Source of the DNA: Flavobacterium hiemivividum
GTDB lineage: Bacteria > Bacteroidota > Bacteroidia > Flavobacteriales > Flavobacteriaceae
Reading direction: 5' to 3'
Assembly: GCF_004349145.1 (NCBI RefSeq)
Contig: NZ_SMFO01000002.1
Location: forward strand, 248,001 to 312,000
DNA length: 64,000 nt
A model generated the notes under the pieces. The model was not told the DNA's origin. It searched no databases and saw only the letters and a program-made list of their open reading frames with translations. This document shows positions 53,973-63,803 of this stretch, piece by piece (position 1 is the first letter of the stretch; each line of letters opens with the position of its first letter). The position numbers were made by a program, and so were the translations under genes.

Positions 53973-54977
53973 ATGGACGAGGTTATAAAAATTCTGAATG
54001 ATATTAAAAGTGGGAACATCAAACCAATTTATTTTTTGATGGGTGAGGAACCTTACTATATTGATATTATATCAGATTATATTGAAAAAAATGTCTTGTC
54101 TGAAGAAGAAAAGGGATTTAATCAAACCGTTTTGTACGGTAGAGATGTTTCTGTCGAAGACATTATTTCTACTGCAAAACGCTATCCAATGATGGCTGAA
54201 CGCCAAGTGGTAATCGTAAAAGAAGCGCAAGAGTTGACACGAACGATTGACAAGTTGGAAAGTTACGCCGAGAATCCAATGCCTTCTACCGTTTTAGTGA
54301 TTTGTTATAAGTACAAAACATTAGATAAACGTAAAAAAGTAACCAAGGTACTGGGGAAAAATGGGTTAGTTTACGAAAGTAAAAAATTATATGAAAATCA
54401 AGTTGGAGATTGGATAAAACGCATACTGGCTAGTAAAAAATATACGATCGAACCCAAAGCTAATGCAATGCTTGTGGAGTTTCTGGGAACAAACCTAAGT
54501 AAAATAAATAATGAGCTTGAAAAGCTACAAATTATTTTACCCAAAGGAAGTGTAATCACCCCTAAAGATATTGAAGAAAACATCGGGTTTAGTAAAGATT
54601 TTAATGTGTTTGAACTCCGCAAAGCAATAGGGGAAAGGAACCAACTAAAAGCGTACACTATCGCTGAAAATTTCGCCAATAATCCAAAAGAGAATCCGAT
54701 GGTCGTTACTACCAGTTTGGTTTTTGGTTTTTTTATCCAATTACTAAAATACCACGGACTGAAAGATAGAAACCCGAAAAATGTCGCATTAGTTATTGGA
54801 GTCAATCCATTTTTTCTAAAAGAATATGATGTAGCGCTTAAAAATTATCCAATGAAAAAGGTGAGTCAGATTGTGGCTTCCTTGCGGGATATCGATGTGA
54901 AAAGTAAAGGAGTAGGAGCGAGTTCTATGTCAAATTCTGACTTATTGCGAGAAATGCTCTATAATATATTCAATTAG
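53973..54977 (+). CDS. holA: DNA polymerase III delta subunit
   Basis: The 334-residue protein is the clamp-loader delta subunit. The N-terminal LIKPIYFLMGEEPYYIDIIS-like start (IKPIYFLMGEEPYYID), ERQVVIVKEAQEL, and PKDIEENIGFSKDFNVFELRKAIG are typical HolA elements. It opens the sliding clamp for replication. The gene diverges from the HsdR-N-like gene with 102 bases between and is followed at 45 bases by a small membrane protein gene. Confidence 0.92.
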   Translation: MDEVIKILNDIKSGNIKPIYFLMGEEPYYIDIISDYIEKNVLSEEEKGFNQTVLYGRDVSVEDIISTAKRYPMMAERQVVIVKEAQELTRTIDKLESYAENPMPSTVLVICYKYKTLDKRKKVTKVLGKNGLVYESKKLYENQVGDWIKRILASKKYTIEPKANAMLVEFLGTNLSKINNELEKLQIILPKGSVITPKDIEENIGFSKDFNVFELRKAIGERNQLKAYTIAENFANNPKENPMVVTTSLVFGFFIQLLKYHGLKDRNPKNVALVIGVNPFFLKEYDVALKNYPMKKVSQIVASLRDIDVKSKGVGASSMSNSDLLREMLYNIFN

Positions 54978-55022
54978 TATTTATATATACGATATTTGCA
55001 CTGAAAAAAACAGACTTTAATT

Positions 55023-55205
55023 ATGGGAATGAATAAGAATACTATTTTAGGATGGGCTACTTTTATAATGATAATAATGGGTTTACTTTTAATAGGTCTT
55101 GGCGCATTTAGATACAGCGATGTTTCTGGATGGGGATTTGCTGCTGTTGGCGTGGGATTCTTAGCAAATGCGTGGGTTTTTAGCTCACTTAAAGGCCGAT
55201 TATAA
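55023..55205 (+). CDS. Small membrane protein (CAL67264-like)
   Basis: A 60-residue protein with two hydrophobic helices: NTILGWATFIMIIMGLLLIGLG and WGFAAVGVGFLANAWVF, ending SSLKGRL. The pattern matches the small Flavobacteria membrane protein family CAL67264, as I recall it. Probably co-transcribed with holA. Function unknown. Confidence 0.75.
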   Translation: MGMNKNTILGWATFIMIIMGLLLIGLGAFRYSDVSGWGFAAVGVGFLANAWVFSSLKGRL

Positions 55206-55260
55206 AATCGCGTCGAAAAAAAATGCTGTAAAAAAAATAGATTTTATATATTAGAAGAAG

Positions 55261-55289
55261 AAAAGCACTGTGGAAATAGTGTTTTTTTT
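55261..55289 (+). terminator. Terminator after the small membrane protein gene
   Basis: AAAAGCACT-GTGGAAAT-AGTGTTTTTTTT, 56 bases after the stop and just before the signalling cassette. Confidence 0.7.
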
Positions 55290-55324
55290 ATATAATATTA
55301 CATTAAAAAAAAATAGAATTGTTT

Positions 55325-58300
55325 ATGTGGAAAAAATTATCAATAAAATCGCAGTTAATATTAATTCTATTGATTCCATTTTCAGGGTTAATTTATATCA
55401 CTATTTCAAATATAAATTTCTCTGTTGAGCATTATAAAAATATTGATGAAAGTTTAAAAAATGTTAAAAATATAGCTGCATTATCAGAAGGTATTGAGTT
55501 GATTGGCAGCGAGCGCGGGTTGGCTAATTATTCTTTTTTTGATACAAATAAAAAGAACGATTATTTAGAAAGCAAACATAAAACGAATGAATGGTTTTTA
55601 AAGAATGATATTAAAGATACTTTAATCTTTACTGATCTTAACAAAGCTCATACAAGAATTTTAAATCTGCGAGAAAGTATTAATGATAAAATTGAAGATC
55701 CTGTCACTACTTTTGTTAAGTACACAGAAGTTAACGAAAGTCTCATTAATCTAATCGATAGAGAAATTATTTATAGTAAAAATGTTAAAATTTCCGCACT
55801 TGCAAATAATTATAGCAGTTATGTGATGTTGAAGAGAGCAGCATTATTAAAAAGAGCTGTAGTACTGCAAACTTTAATAGATAAAACGAATAATAGTGCA
55901 TTAATAGATTTGTACTTTCAGTCTAAAGTATATATTAGAACTACTGAATTCAAATTGTCAAATTATAAAAATGATCTTCTAAATGCAAAGCTGATTGAAT
56001 TTAGAAACTCTAAAAATTATGTGTCTTTTAATAACGCCGCACAAGATATTATAAGTAATAAATTGAATTATTCCCCTCATGAATGGTGGAAAGGGTCCTC
56101 GAATATTGTAAAAGACATCGCTAAATTAGAAAAAGATAATTTAGATTACATTGTAAAATTTGCTAGTAATGAAAAAGCATCAGCATTAAGAGGTGTCATA
56201 ATTTTAGTCTCTATTCTTTTACTATTTCTAGCAATAACTTTTATTTTATTATATAAATTAGTCAATCAATTATCTGGCTCGTTGTATTTAATGTCTACAA
56301 CAATAAGGAAGATATCAGAAGGAAAAATTATACGCAACCCTACTTTTTCAGGAAATATTGAATTTCAAGATATTAGTGATTCCTTTAATCAGATGTTAGT
56401 AGGAATGAAAGAGCAATTAGAGTTAGCATCAAAAATTAGTTCAGGACAGTATGGAACAAAAATTAGCCTAAGAAGCCAAAACGATACTCTCAATAAGTCA
56501 ATGAACGTAATGTCTCTGGAACTAAAGAGGATGGAAGAAGATTCTATTGAACTTAACAAAATGAAGGAGAGTATAAGCAAGATCAATAATTCTATATTAG
56601 AATCAACAGATTTAGAGGAATTTGGAAAAAAAATATGTCATACTCTTGTCGAGCAAACCGAAGGTTGTCAAGCTAATTTTTATATAATTAATGCTACTAA
56701 AGATAGCAATCAACTTTATAAAATAGGGGGCTATGCTGACCATAAAAACACTCCTGCTGTTATTAAGATCGGGGAAGGTTTAGTAGGAGAAGTTGCCTCG
56801 TCAAAACAACAAAGATGTTTGAATAACTTGCCTAATACTTATTCCTACTTAGCCTCTTCTCTCGGCGAAACGCCCTATTTTAATGTATTGATTACACCTG
56901 TTTCCTTTCGAGATAAAGTTATTGGTGTGATCGAAATAGGATCTTTGGAAAATTTTAGTGATGATCATAAAGTACTTTTAAAAACGATTTCAGATTCAAT
57001 AGGAAGTGCAATTGAAGTTTATGTGCGCAACGAAGAATTGAAAATTTCTGTCGATGAAATTAATCGGAAAAATAACATACTTCAAGTACAAGAAGAAGAA
57101 CTAAGACAAAGCAATGAAGAGTTAAATAAGCAATCTATGTTGCTGCAACAATCGGAGGAAGAACTCAAGAATCAAGCAGCAGAATTAGAGCAAACGAATT
57201 CCTATCTGGAAGAAAAAGGGCGTGAACTTGAACATAAAAACCATGAAGTTGTCATTAAAAATGAAGAGCTAGTTATTGCGCAAGAAGAATTGAATATTAA
57301 AGCCGAGGAAATTGCGCAAGCAAGTAAGTATAAGTCTGAGTTTTTAGCTAATATGTCTCATGAGTTAAGGACACCTTTAAATAGTATTTTGATTCTGTCT
57401 GACCTATTAAAAGAGAATAATTTAGGAAATTTAACAGATCCACAAATTGATAATCTTTCGGTAATCAATTCTTCGGGTAAAGATCTACTAAATCTAATTA
57501 CTGATATTTTAGATATTTCTAAGATTGAGGCTGGTAAAGTCGAAATTTATAGTGAAGAATCCATTGTCGAAAGAGTCTATTCAGACATGGATGGCTTGTT
57601 TAGAGCACAAATGGAAAAGAAAAATATTGAGTTAATAACAAGCATTGCTGAAGACTGTCCTAGAAAATTATTTACTGACATTGGAAAATTAGAACAAATA
57701 CTCAAAAACTTTTTGTCGAATGCATTAAAATTCACTCCTGAAAACGGTAAGGTTTCATTACGTTTTTCATCTGGTTCAGGCAATACTGATTTTACTTCAG
57801 AAACATTGACTAAACTGAAATCAGAGGACGTATTATCCATTTATATTGAGGATAATGGGATTGGAATATCGCAAGAAAATAAAAAGAAATTATTTCAAAC
57901 ATTCCAACAAGCAGATAGCTCTACAAGTCGAAAATACGGTGGGACAGGATTAGGTTTATTCATTTCTAAGGAATTAGCGATACTGCTAGGTGGGGAAGTT
58001 AAATTTGAAAGTGAGATAAACAAAGGAAGTGTATTTAGTGTGCATATTCCAGCAAATTTCCAAGATTATAAAGCTGAAAAATTAGAATCTCATAGCGCTA
58101 ATAAGGTAGATTCAATAAGGATAGAAACCCCAATATCGTCGGAAGCTGTCGTAGATTTATCAGAAAATCTTAAGGATGATAGAGATTTGGTTTCGATTGA
58201 TGACAAAACCATATTAATAATTGAAGATGACGCTTCATTTGCAGACGTATTGTTGCAAGTAGCCCATGATAATGGTTTTAAGGCAATAGTTGCTTATCAA

Positions 58301-59374
58301 GGAGAAACAGGGTATCAATATGCAAAAAAATACAAGCCAAAGGCTATTATTCTAGACATGAAATTACCCGGAATTGATGGCTGGACGGTATTAAAATGGT
58401 TAAAAGAAGACAAAGATTTACAACACATTCCTGTTCACGTTATGTCTGGGATGAATAGAGAAAAATTAGCCAAAGAAATGGGCGCTTTTGATTTCTTAAT
58501 CAAACCTATTACTACAGCTAAACTAAAGAATGCTTTTGAATCTATCGATATTCAGATAAATAAGGTATTTAAAAAAGTATTGATTTTGGAAGATGATGTA
58601 AGTCTTAATTATTCAATAAAAGAGCTAATTCATAACTGTGATCGAAATGTAATTTGTGTTCAGGCACATACCTTTAAAGAAGCAGAGCATATTTTGGCAA
58701 ACGACGATATTGATTGTGCTATTATGGATATTGGTTTACCTGATTCTAAGAACATTGCAAACATTGCAGCACTTAGAACAGTATCAAAAAATAAACAGAT
58801 TAATATAATTGTTAATACAGGACAATCCTTGACCGATGAAGAACAACTAGAATTACAAAATAGTGCAGATAGAGTTGTTATAAAAACGAGTAATGTTACT
58901 GAAAGATTAAAAGATGAACTACTGTTGTTTCTAGATACTGTGGAGACTTCGAATAAAAAAGTGAATAAAACAGTCTCGAATTTATTGGGAGGAGAAGTTC
59001 TCAAGGACAAAACAATTTTGATTGTTGATGATGATATTCGAAATATATATGCGCTTTCAAGTGCTCTAACAACAAAGGGAGCTTCGATTTTAACCGCATT
59101 CAACGGAATTGAAGCACTTGAGGTTTTAAAAAATAACGCCACTATTGATATTGTCCTAATGGATGTTATGATGCCAGAGATGGATGGTTTTGAAGCAACC
59201 CGAAAAATTAGAGAAAATCCAAAATGGAAAAATCTTCCTATTATTGCACTTACTGCTAAGGCGATGAAAGGGGATCGGGAAGAAATATTAAATGCTGGAG
59301 CTTCTGATTATCAGTCTAAACCTATAGATATACAGCAGCTTATTTCTTTAATTAGTATATGGGTATATAAATAG
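55325..59374 (+). CDS. Hybrid histidine kinase with NIT-like sensor, GAF and three receivers
   Basis: From ATG 55325 (MWKKLSIKSQLILILLIPFSG) the protein has 1349 residues. Order: transmembrane helix (about 8-28), a periplasmic nitrate/nitrite-sensing (NIT)-like helical domain (IELIGSERGLANYSFFDT), second transmembrane helix (about 288-310), HAMP, GAF (about 430-580), a long coiled coil (about 585-665), HisKA with His679 in FLANMSHELRTPLN, HATPase with GGTGLGLFISKELA, then three receiver domains with Asp1011 (IILDMKLPG), Asp1135 (AIMDIGLPD) and Asp1280 (VLMDVMMPE). It starts a four-gene cassette ending at 61825 and probably phosphorylates its own and partner receivers. The ligand is unknown. 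Confidence 0.9.
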   Translation: MWKKLSIKSQLILILLIPFSGLIYITISNINFSVEHYKNIDESLKNVKNIAALSEGIELIGSERGLANYSFFDTNKKNDYLESKHKTNEWFLKNDIKDTLIFTDLNKAHTRILNLRESINDKIEDPVTTFVKYTEVNESLINLIDREIIYSKNVKISALANNYSSYVMLKRAALLKRAVVLQTLIDKTNNSALIDLYFQSKVYIRTTEFKLSNYKNDLLNAKLIEFRNSKNYVSFNNAAQDIISNKLNYSPHEWWKGSSNIVKDIAKLEKDNLDYIVKFASNEKASALRGVIILVSILLLFLAITFILLYKLVNQLSGSLYLMSTTIRKISEGKIIRNPTFSGNIEFQDISDSFNQMLVGMKEQLELASKISSGQYGTKISLRSQNDTLNKSMNVMSLELKRMEEDSIELNKMKESISKINNSILESTDLEEFGKKICHTLVEQTEGCQANFYIINATKDSNQLYKIGGYADHKNTPAVIKIGEGLVGEVASSKQQRCLNNLPNTYSYLASSLGETPYFNVLITPVSFRDKVIGVIEIGSLENFSDDHKVLLKTISDSIGSAIEVYVRNEELKISVDEINRKNNILQVQEEELRQSNEELNKQSMLLQQSEEELKNQAAELEQTNSYLEEKGRELEHKNHEVVIKNEELVIAQEELNIKAEEIAQASKYKSEFLANMSHELRTPLNSILILSDLLKENNLGNLTDPQIDNLSVINSSGKDLLNLITDILDISKIEAGKVEIYSEESIVERVYSDMDGLFRAQMEKKNIELITSIAEDCPRKLFTDIGKLEQILKNFLSNALKFTPENGKVSLRFSSGSGNTDFTSETLTKLKSEDVLSIYIEDNGIGISQENKKKLFQTFQQADSSTSRKYGGTGLGLFISKELAILLGGEVKFESEINKGSVFSVHIPANFQDYKAEKLESHSANKVDSIRIETPISSEAVVDLSENLKDDRDLVSIDDKTILIIEDDASFADVLLQVAHDNGFKAIVAYQGETGYQYAKKYKPKAIILDMKLPGIDGWTVLKWLKEDKDLQHIPVHVMSGMNREKLAKEMGAFDFLIKPITTAKLKNAFESIDIQINKVFKKVLILEDDVSLNYSIKELIHNCDRNVICVQAHTFKEAEHILANDDIDCAIMDIGLPDSKNIANIAALRTVSKNKQINIIVNTGQSLTDEEQLELQNSADRVVIKTSNVTERLKDELLLFLDTVETSNKKVNKTVSNLLGGEVLKDKTILIVDDDIRNIYALSSALTTKGASILTAFNGIEALEVLKNNATIDIVLMDVMMPEMDGFEATRKIRENPKWKNLPIIALTAKAMKGDREEILNAGASDYQSKPIDIQQLISLISIWVYK

Positions 59375-60187
59375 ATGATTGAATTTAATGATATTGACGA
59401 AATAGTTTTTTTGATAAAAAAACAATATGGTTACGACTTTGAAGGCTACTCGCGAGCATCCTTTCTTAGACGTATCAATCGTTATATGCAGCTTTCTGGA
59501 ATGGTTAATATAGTTAATTTGAAGAATGATTTGATAAACTATCCTGAAAACTTTAATACTTTCATAAACGAAATAGTCGTGAATGTTAGCGAGTTTTTTA
59601 GAGATCCAGATTTTTTTAGTTCGTTGCTAACTAATGTTTTTCCGTATTTAGAAAGTTATCCTAAGATTAACGTATGGAGTGCAGGTTGCTCTTTTGGTGA
59701 AGAAACCTATTCATTAGCAATCTTATTAAAAGAACTTAATTTATTAAATAAATCGAGGATATATGCTACAGATATTAGTACAAATGCACTAGATAGATCT
59801 AAAAAAGGAATATATTCGATAAAAGATTTTAAAGAATATTCTAATAATTATTTTTCATCTGGGGGAAAAGAATCCTTGAATAAATATTTCGTATCTGACG
59901 GAGAAAAAACGATTATAAATTCAGAATTAAAAAAAGATATTTTATTCTCTAGACATAATCTAGTTACTGATGGTGTTTTCAAAGAATGTCAGCTTATTCT
60001 ATGCAGGAATGTATTAATTTATTTTAATGAAGAATTACAAAATAAAGTTCTAGAGCTTTTTTATGATAGTTTACCAGTTCATGGTTTTCTAGCACTTGGA
60101 AATAAAGAGTCATTGCGTTTTAGTTCTATAAATGATAAATTTAAAATTATAGACAGTAAACAAAAAATTTATCAAAAAATAAAATGA
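59375..60187 (+). CDS. cheR: CheR-type protein methyltransferase
   Basis: SAM-dependent glutamate methyltransferase of 270 residues. N-terminal CheR-N helices (GYDFEGYSRASFLRRINRYM), then VNVSEFFRDPDFF (substrate site), SAGCSFGEETYSLAILL (SAM motif I; the usual STGEEPYS reads SFGEETYS) and ILCRNVLIYFNEEL. Its ATG directly follows the TAG of the hybrid kinase, and its stop overlaps cheB by four bases, so the genes are co-translated. No chemoreceptor is visible, so the methyl acceptor is unknown; it may be the kinase itself. Confidence 0.93.
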   Translation: MIEFNDIDEIVFLIKKQYGYDFEGYSRASFLRRINRYMQLSGMVNIVNLKNDLINYPENFNTFINEIVVNVSEFFRDPDFFSSLLTNVFPYLESYPKINVWSAGCSFGEETYSLAILLKELNLLNKSRIYATDISTNALDRSKKGIYSIKDFKEYSNNYFSSGGKESLNKYFVSDGEKTIINSELKKDILFSRHNLVTDGVFKECQLILCRNVLIYFNEELQNKVLELFYDSLPVHGFLALGNKESLRFSSINDKFKIIDSKQKIYQKIK

Positions 60188-60741
60188 GAATAATTATCAT
60201 TGGTGGTTCAGCTGGTGCTTTCAATCTTATATTATCTATACTCAAAGGATTAGATAAAGAGATTGATATTCCTATTGTATTGGTTCTACACAGACTAAAA
60301 AATGCAAAAACGATACTCGAAGATTATCTGCAGCTAGAATCTCATTATAAAGTTAAAGAGGCTGAAGATAAAGAACTTGTCAAAGCAGGACATATCTATA
60401 CTGCTGCATCGAACTATCATCTCTTATTAAATGAAAATTTAAGCTTTTCATTAGATGTCTCAGAAGAAGTCAATTATAGTAGACCATCTATTGATGTTAG
60501 TTTTGAATCTTTTTCGTTTGCCTTAAATGAAAAATGTTGTGGAATTTTATTGTCGGGAGCGAATCAAGATGGAGCAATAGGTCTAAAAATGATTGCTGAA
60601 AATGGAGGAAAAACGATTGTACAAGATCCTAACGAAGCCGAATTTTCATCGATGCCACTTTCGGCAATTAAAATATATAATAATCATATAGTGTGCACAC
60701 TAAGCAAAATAATAAAAAATATAAATAATTATGCCAAATAA
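60184..60741 (+). CDS. cheB: CheB methylesterase domain protein
   Basis: The 185-residue protein is only the C-terminal methylesterase/deamidase domain of CheB, with no receiver. The catalytic Ser9 (GGSAGAF), His36 (VLHRLKN) and Asp129 (SGANQDGAIG) are all in place. It overlaps cheR by four bases and the receiver-kinase gene by 11 bases. With CheR it would reversibly modify a signalling protein. Regulation would have to come from another protein in the cassette. Confidence 0.92.
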   Translation: MRIIIIGGSAGAFNLILSILKGLDKEIDIPIVLVLHRLKNAKTILEDYLQLESHYKVKEAEDKELVKAGHIYTAASNYHLLLNENLSFSLDVSEEVNYSRPSIDVSFESFSFALNEKCCGILLSGANQDGAIGLKMIAENGGKTIVQDPNEAEFSSMPLSAIKIYNNHIVCTLSKIIKNINNYAK

Positions 60742-61825
60742 AAAACATACTCTTTTATTAATTGATGACAAGCCTGAAAATTTGATGGCTTTAAAGAGTA
60801 TTCTTGATCAACCAGACAGAGAAATCATCAGTTGTTTGTCAGGAAATGAAGCGTTACAAGTATTACTTACTAAAAAAGTTTCGTTAATACTGGTTGATGT
60901 TCAAATGCCTGATATGGATGGTTATGAGTTTGTTGAAATCATAAAGAGTCACCCAAATACGGTCTCTATCCCAACTATTTTTGTCACGGCAATAAGTAAT
61001 GAACAAAAGTATTTGTCTAAAGCATATGATTTAGGAGCCATTGATTTTTTATCCAAACCTTTAAACACTGAAATTACTCGAAAAAAAGTGGAGTCATTTC
61101 TAAAAATTTGGGAATACGATCAAGAGCTAAAAAAATTAAATGAAGTATTAGCTCAAAAGAATGAGGAACTAGAACAATTTGCTCATATCATTGCCCATGA
61201 TTTAAAGACGCCATTGGGAAACATGCAAATTTTAATAAATTTAATTGAGGAAGATTATAATCTTGAGCTTAACGGTGAGGTTGCAGAACTATTTAGTATG
61301 GTGAAAAAATCTTCAAAAAGCATGTCAAAATTAATTGAAGATTTACTTTATTACAGTAAAAATGTGCGAAATAATGAGGGTAAGGAACTAGTTAATATCG
61401 AAATTGCAATTGATGAAATTTTAAAACAGACAAATCAGTTAACAAATATTCAAATTGAAAAAGAAAATTTGAATCATAATATTCTTTTTCAACCTCTGGC
61501 TTTTCATCAAATCGTTTCTAATATTATATCAAATGCAATTAAATATAATGACAAGGAAGTTTTAAACCTTAAAATCTCTTTTGATGAAGAAAATTCCTCC
61601 TTATCAATTAAAGATAATGGCCCAGGTATAAATGATAAATACCATGATAAAATTTTCGAGATGTTTCATACATTGGGTAAGAGTTTTAATGGCGAAAGCA
61701 GCACAGGTATTGGCTTAAATTTAGTTAAGAAGCTTGTAGATCGAAACGATGTTTCAATACAAGTTAAAAATAATAAGGATGTAGGATGTGACTTTGTGAT
61801 TTCAAATTTTGAACTTATTGATTAA
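60731..61825 (+). CDS. Receiver-histidine kinase protein
   Basis: The 364-residue protein has a receiver domain (about 1-120; IDDKPEN acidic pocket, Asp56 in ILVDVQMPDMDG, switch Thr/Ser TAISNE, Lys FLSKPLN), a coiled-coil (about 130-152) and HisKA (His156 in FAHIIAHDLKTPLGN) plus HATPase (NAIKYND; STGIGLNLVKKLV). It is cytoplasmic. With its start overlapping cheB, it is the output or branching component of the cassette. No DNA-binding domain is present, so the output is probably another kinase target. Confidence 0.9.
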   Translation: MPNKKHTLLLIDDKPENLMALKSILDQPDREIISCLSGNEALQVLLTKKVSLILVDVQMPDMDGYEFVEIIKSHPNTVSIPTIFVTAISNEQKYLSKAYDLGAIDFLSKPLNTEITRKKVESFLKIWEYDQELKKLNEVLAQKNEELEQFAHIIAHDLKTPLGNMQILINLIEEDYNLELNGEVAELFSMVKKSSKSMSKLIEDLLYYSKNVRNNEGKELVNIEIAIDEILKQTNQLTNIQIEKENLNHNILFQPLAFHQIVSNIISNAIKYNDKEVLNLKISFDEENSSLSIKDNGPGINDKYHDKIFEMFHTLGKSFNGESSTGIGLNLVKKLVDRNDVSIQVKNNKDVGCDFVISNFELID

Positions 61826-61919
61826 AAGGAGTAGGATTTATTGAATTTTATTTCAAATTAGCACAAACATTATGATTGATTCATTCTACTTTAAAGAGTC
61901 TTTCTTGATAAAAATATAA

Positions 61920-61927
61920 TACCTTTG
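61920..61927 (+). promoter_or_regulatory. -7 element of the ettA gene
   Basis: TACCTTTG fits TAnnTTTG, 105 bases before the ATG. The leader is unusually long for this genome. Confidence 0.5.
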
Positions 61928-62032
61928 CACTTCAAAAATTTATTAATTTTGTGTGCGATAATAGTGGTTTAAAAAGAATTGTATTCTAATTAAAAGACTA
62001 TTATTACTTAAAAACAATTAAAAAAATAAGAT

Positions 62033-63727
62033 ATGTCAGATGATAAAAAAGTAATTTTCTCAATGTCAAAATTGAGTAAAACGTACTCAAGTAGTGATAA
62101 ACAAGTATTAAAGAATATATATTTAAGTTTCTTTTATGGGGCTAAAATTGGAATCTTAGGTCTTAATGGATCTGGAAAATCATCTTTATTAAAAATAATT
62201 GCTGGTGTTGATAAAAACTATCAGGGAGATGTTGTATTTGCACCGGGATATTCAGTTGGATATTTAGAACAAGAACCAATTCTTGACGATAGTAAAACGG
62301 TTATCGAAATTGTTCGTGAAGGTGTTGCTGAAACGATGGCTGTTTTAGAAGAATACAACAAAATTAACGATTTGTTTGGTCTTCCAGAAAACTATGAAGA
62401 TGCGGACAAGATGGACAAACTAATGGACCGTCAGGCGGCATTACAAGACAAAATCGATGCATTAGGAGCTTGGGAAATTGACACCAAATTAGAAATTGCA
62501 ATGGATGCTTTACGTACGCCAGATGCAGATACACCTATAAAAAACCTTTCTGGAGGAGAACGTCGTCGTGTGGCTTTATGTCGTTTGTTATTGCAACAAC
62601 CTGATGTTTTGCTTCTTGATGAGCCTACGAATCACTTGGATGCAGAAAGTGTATTGTGGTTAGAGCAACATTTAGCACAATATGCAGGAACAGTAATCGC
62701 TGTAACGCATGATAGATACTTCTTAGACAATGTAGCGGGTTGGATTTTAGAGTTAGATAGAGGAGAAGGTATTCCATGGAAAGGAAACTATTCTTCTTGG
62801 TTAGACCAAAAATCAAGCAGAATGGCTCTTGAAGAAAAAGTAGCTTCTAAACGTAGAAAAAACTTAGAACGTGAGTTGGACTGGGTTCGTCAAGGTGCCA
62901 AAGGACGTCAAACGAAACAAAAAGCGCGTTTACAGAACTACGATAAAATGCTTAATGAAGATCAAAAAGCATTAGACGAGAAATTAGAAATTTATATTCC
63001 TAATGGACCACGTTTAGGTACTAATGTAATCGAAGCTAAAGGAGTTGCTAAAGCATATGGAGACAAATTATTATATGATAATTTGAACTTTACCTTGCCA
63101 CAAGCTGGAATTGTTGGAATCATCGGACCAAACGGTGCTGGTAAATCGACAATTTTCAGAATGATCATGGGCGAAGAAAAACCAGATGCAGGTGAATTTG
63201 TTATTGGTGATACAGTAAAAATCGCTTATGTTGATCAAGCGCACTCCAATATTAATCCAGATAAATCGATTTGGGAAAATTTCTGTGATGGTCAAGAATT
63301 AATTATGATGGGCGGTCGCCAAGTAAATTCTCGTGCTTATTTAAGTCGTTTCAACTTTGGAGGAAGTGATCAAAACAAAAAAGTTTCAACATTATCTGGA
63401 GGAGAGCGTAACCGCTTACACCTTGCGATGACTTTGAAAGAAGAAGGTAACGTTTTATTACTGGATGAGCCTACCAATGACTTGGATATTAATACTCTTC
63501 GTGCTTTAGAGGAAGGTCTGGATAATTTTGCAGGCTGTGCTGTGGTGATTTCTCACGACAGATGGTTCTTAGATAGAATTTGTACACACATTCTTGCCTT
63601 TGAAGGAAATTCTGAAGTTTATTATTTTGAAGGTGGTTTCTCTGAATATGAAGAAAATAAGAAAAAACGTTTAGGTGGGGATTTAACTCCAAAACGTTTG
63701 AAATACAGAAAACTAATAAGAGGATAA
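62033..63727 (+). CDS. ettA: Energy-dependent translational throttle protein EttA
   Basis: An ABC-F ribosome factor of 564 residues. Domain 1: Walker A GLNGSGKSS, signature LSGGERRRVAL, Walker [15 protein letters not shown]; linker WVRQGAKGRQTKQKARLQNYDKML; domain 2: GPNGAGKST, LSGGERNRLHLAM and [14 protein letters not shown]. Both ATP sites are complete, in contrast to the other ABC-F gene in the window. It gates entry of the ribosome into elongation according to ATP/ADP level. Length matches E. coli EttA. Confidence 0.95.
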   Translation: MSDDKKVIFSMSKLSKTYSSSDKQVLKNIYLSFFYGAKIGILGLNGSGKSSLLKIIAGVDKNYQGDVVFAPGYSVGYLEQEPILDDSKTVIEIVREGVAETMAVLEEYNKINDLFGLPENYEDADKMDKLMDRQAALQDKIDALGAWEIDTKLEIAMDALRTPDADTPIKNLSGGERRRVALCRLLLQQPDVLLLDEPTNHLDAESVLWLEQHLAQYAGTVIAVTHDRYFLDNVAGWILELDRGEGIPWKGNYSSWLDQKSSRMALEEKVASKRRKNLERELDWVRQGAKGRQTKQKARLQNYDKMLNEDQKALDEKLEIYIPNGPRLGTNVIEAKGVAKAYGDKLLYDNLNFTLPQAGIVGIIGPNGAGKSTIFRMIMGEEKPDAGEFVIGDTVKIAYVDQAHSNINPDKSIWENFCDGQELIMMGGRQVNSRAYLSRFNFGGSDQNKKVSTLSGGERNRLHLAMTLKEEGNVLLLDEPTNDLDINTLRALEEGLDNFAGCAVVISHDRWFLDRICTHILAFEGNSEVYYFEGGFSEYEENKKKRLGGDLTPKRLKYRKLIRG

Positions 63728-63751
63728 TATCAATTTGTTTTCGATATTTAC

Positions 63752-63785
63752 AAAAGAGGATGCTTCGCGGCATCCTCTTTTTTTA
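63752..63785 (+). terminator. Terminator of ettA
   Basis: AAAAGAGGATGC-TTCGCG-GCATCCTCTTTT followed by TTTT: a perfect 12-bp stem 24 bases after the stop. Confidence 0.9.
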
Positions 63786-63803
63786 TGCATAACTAGCTTA
63801 AAT

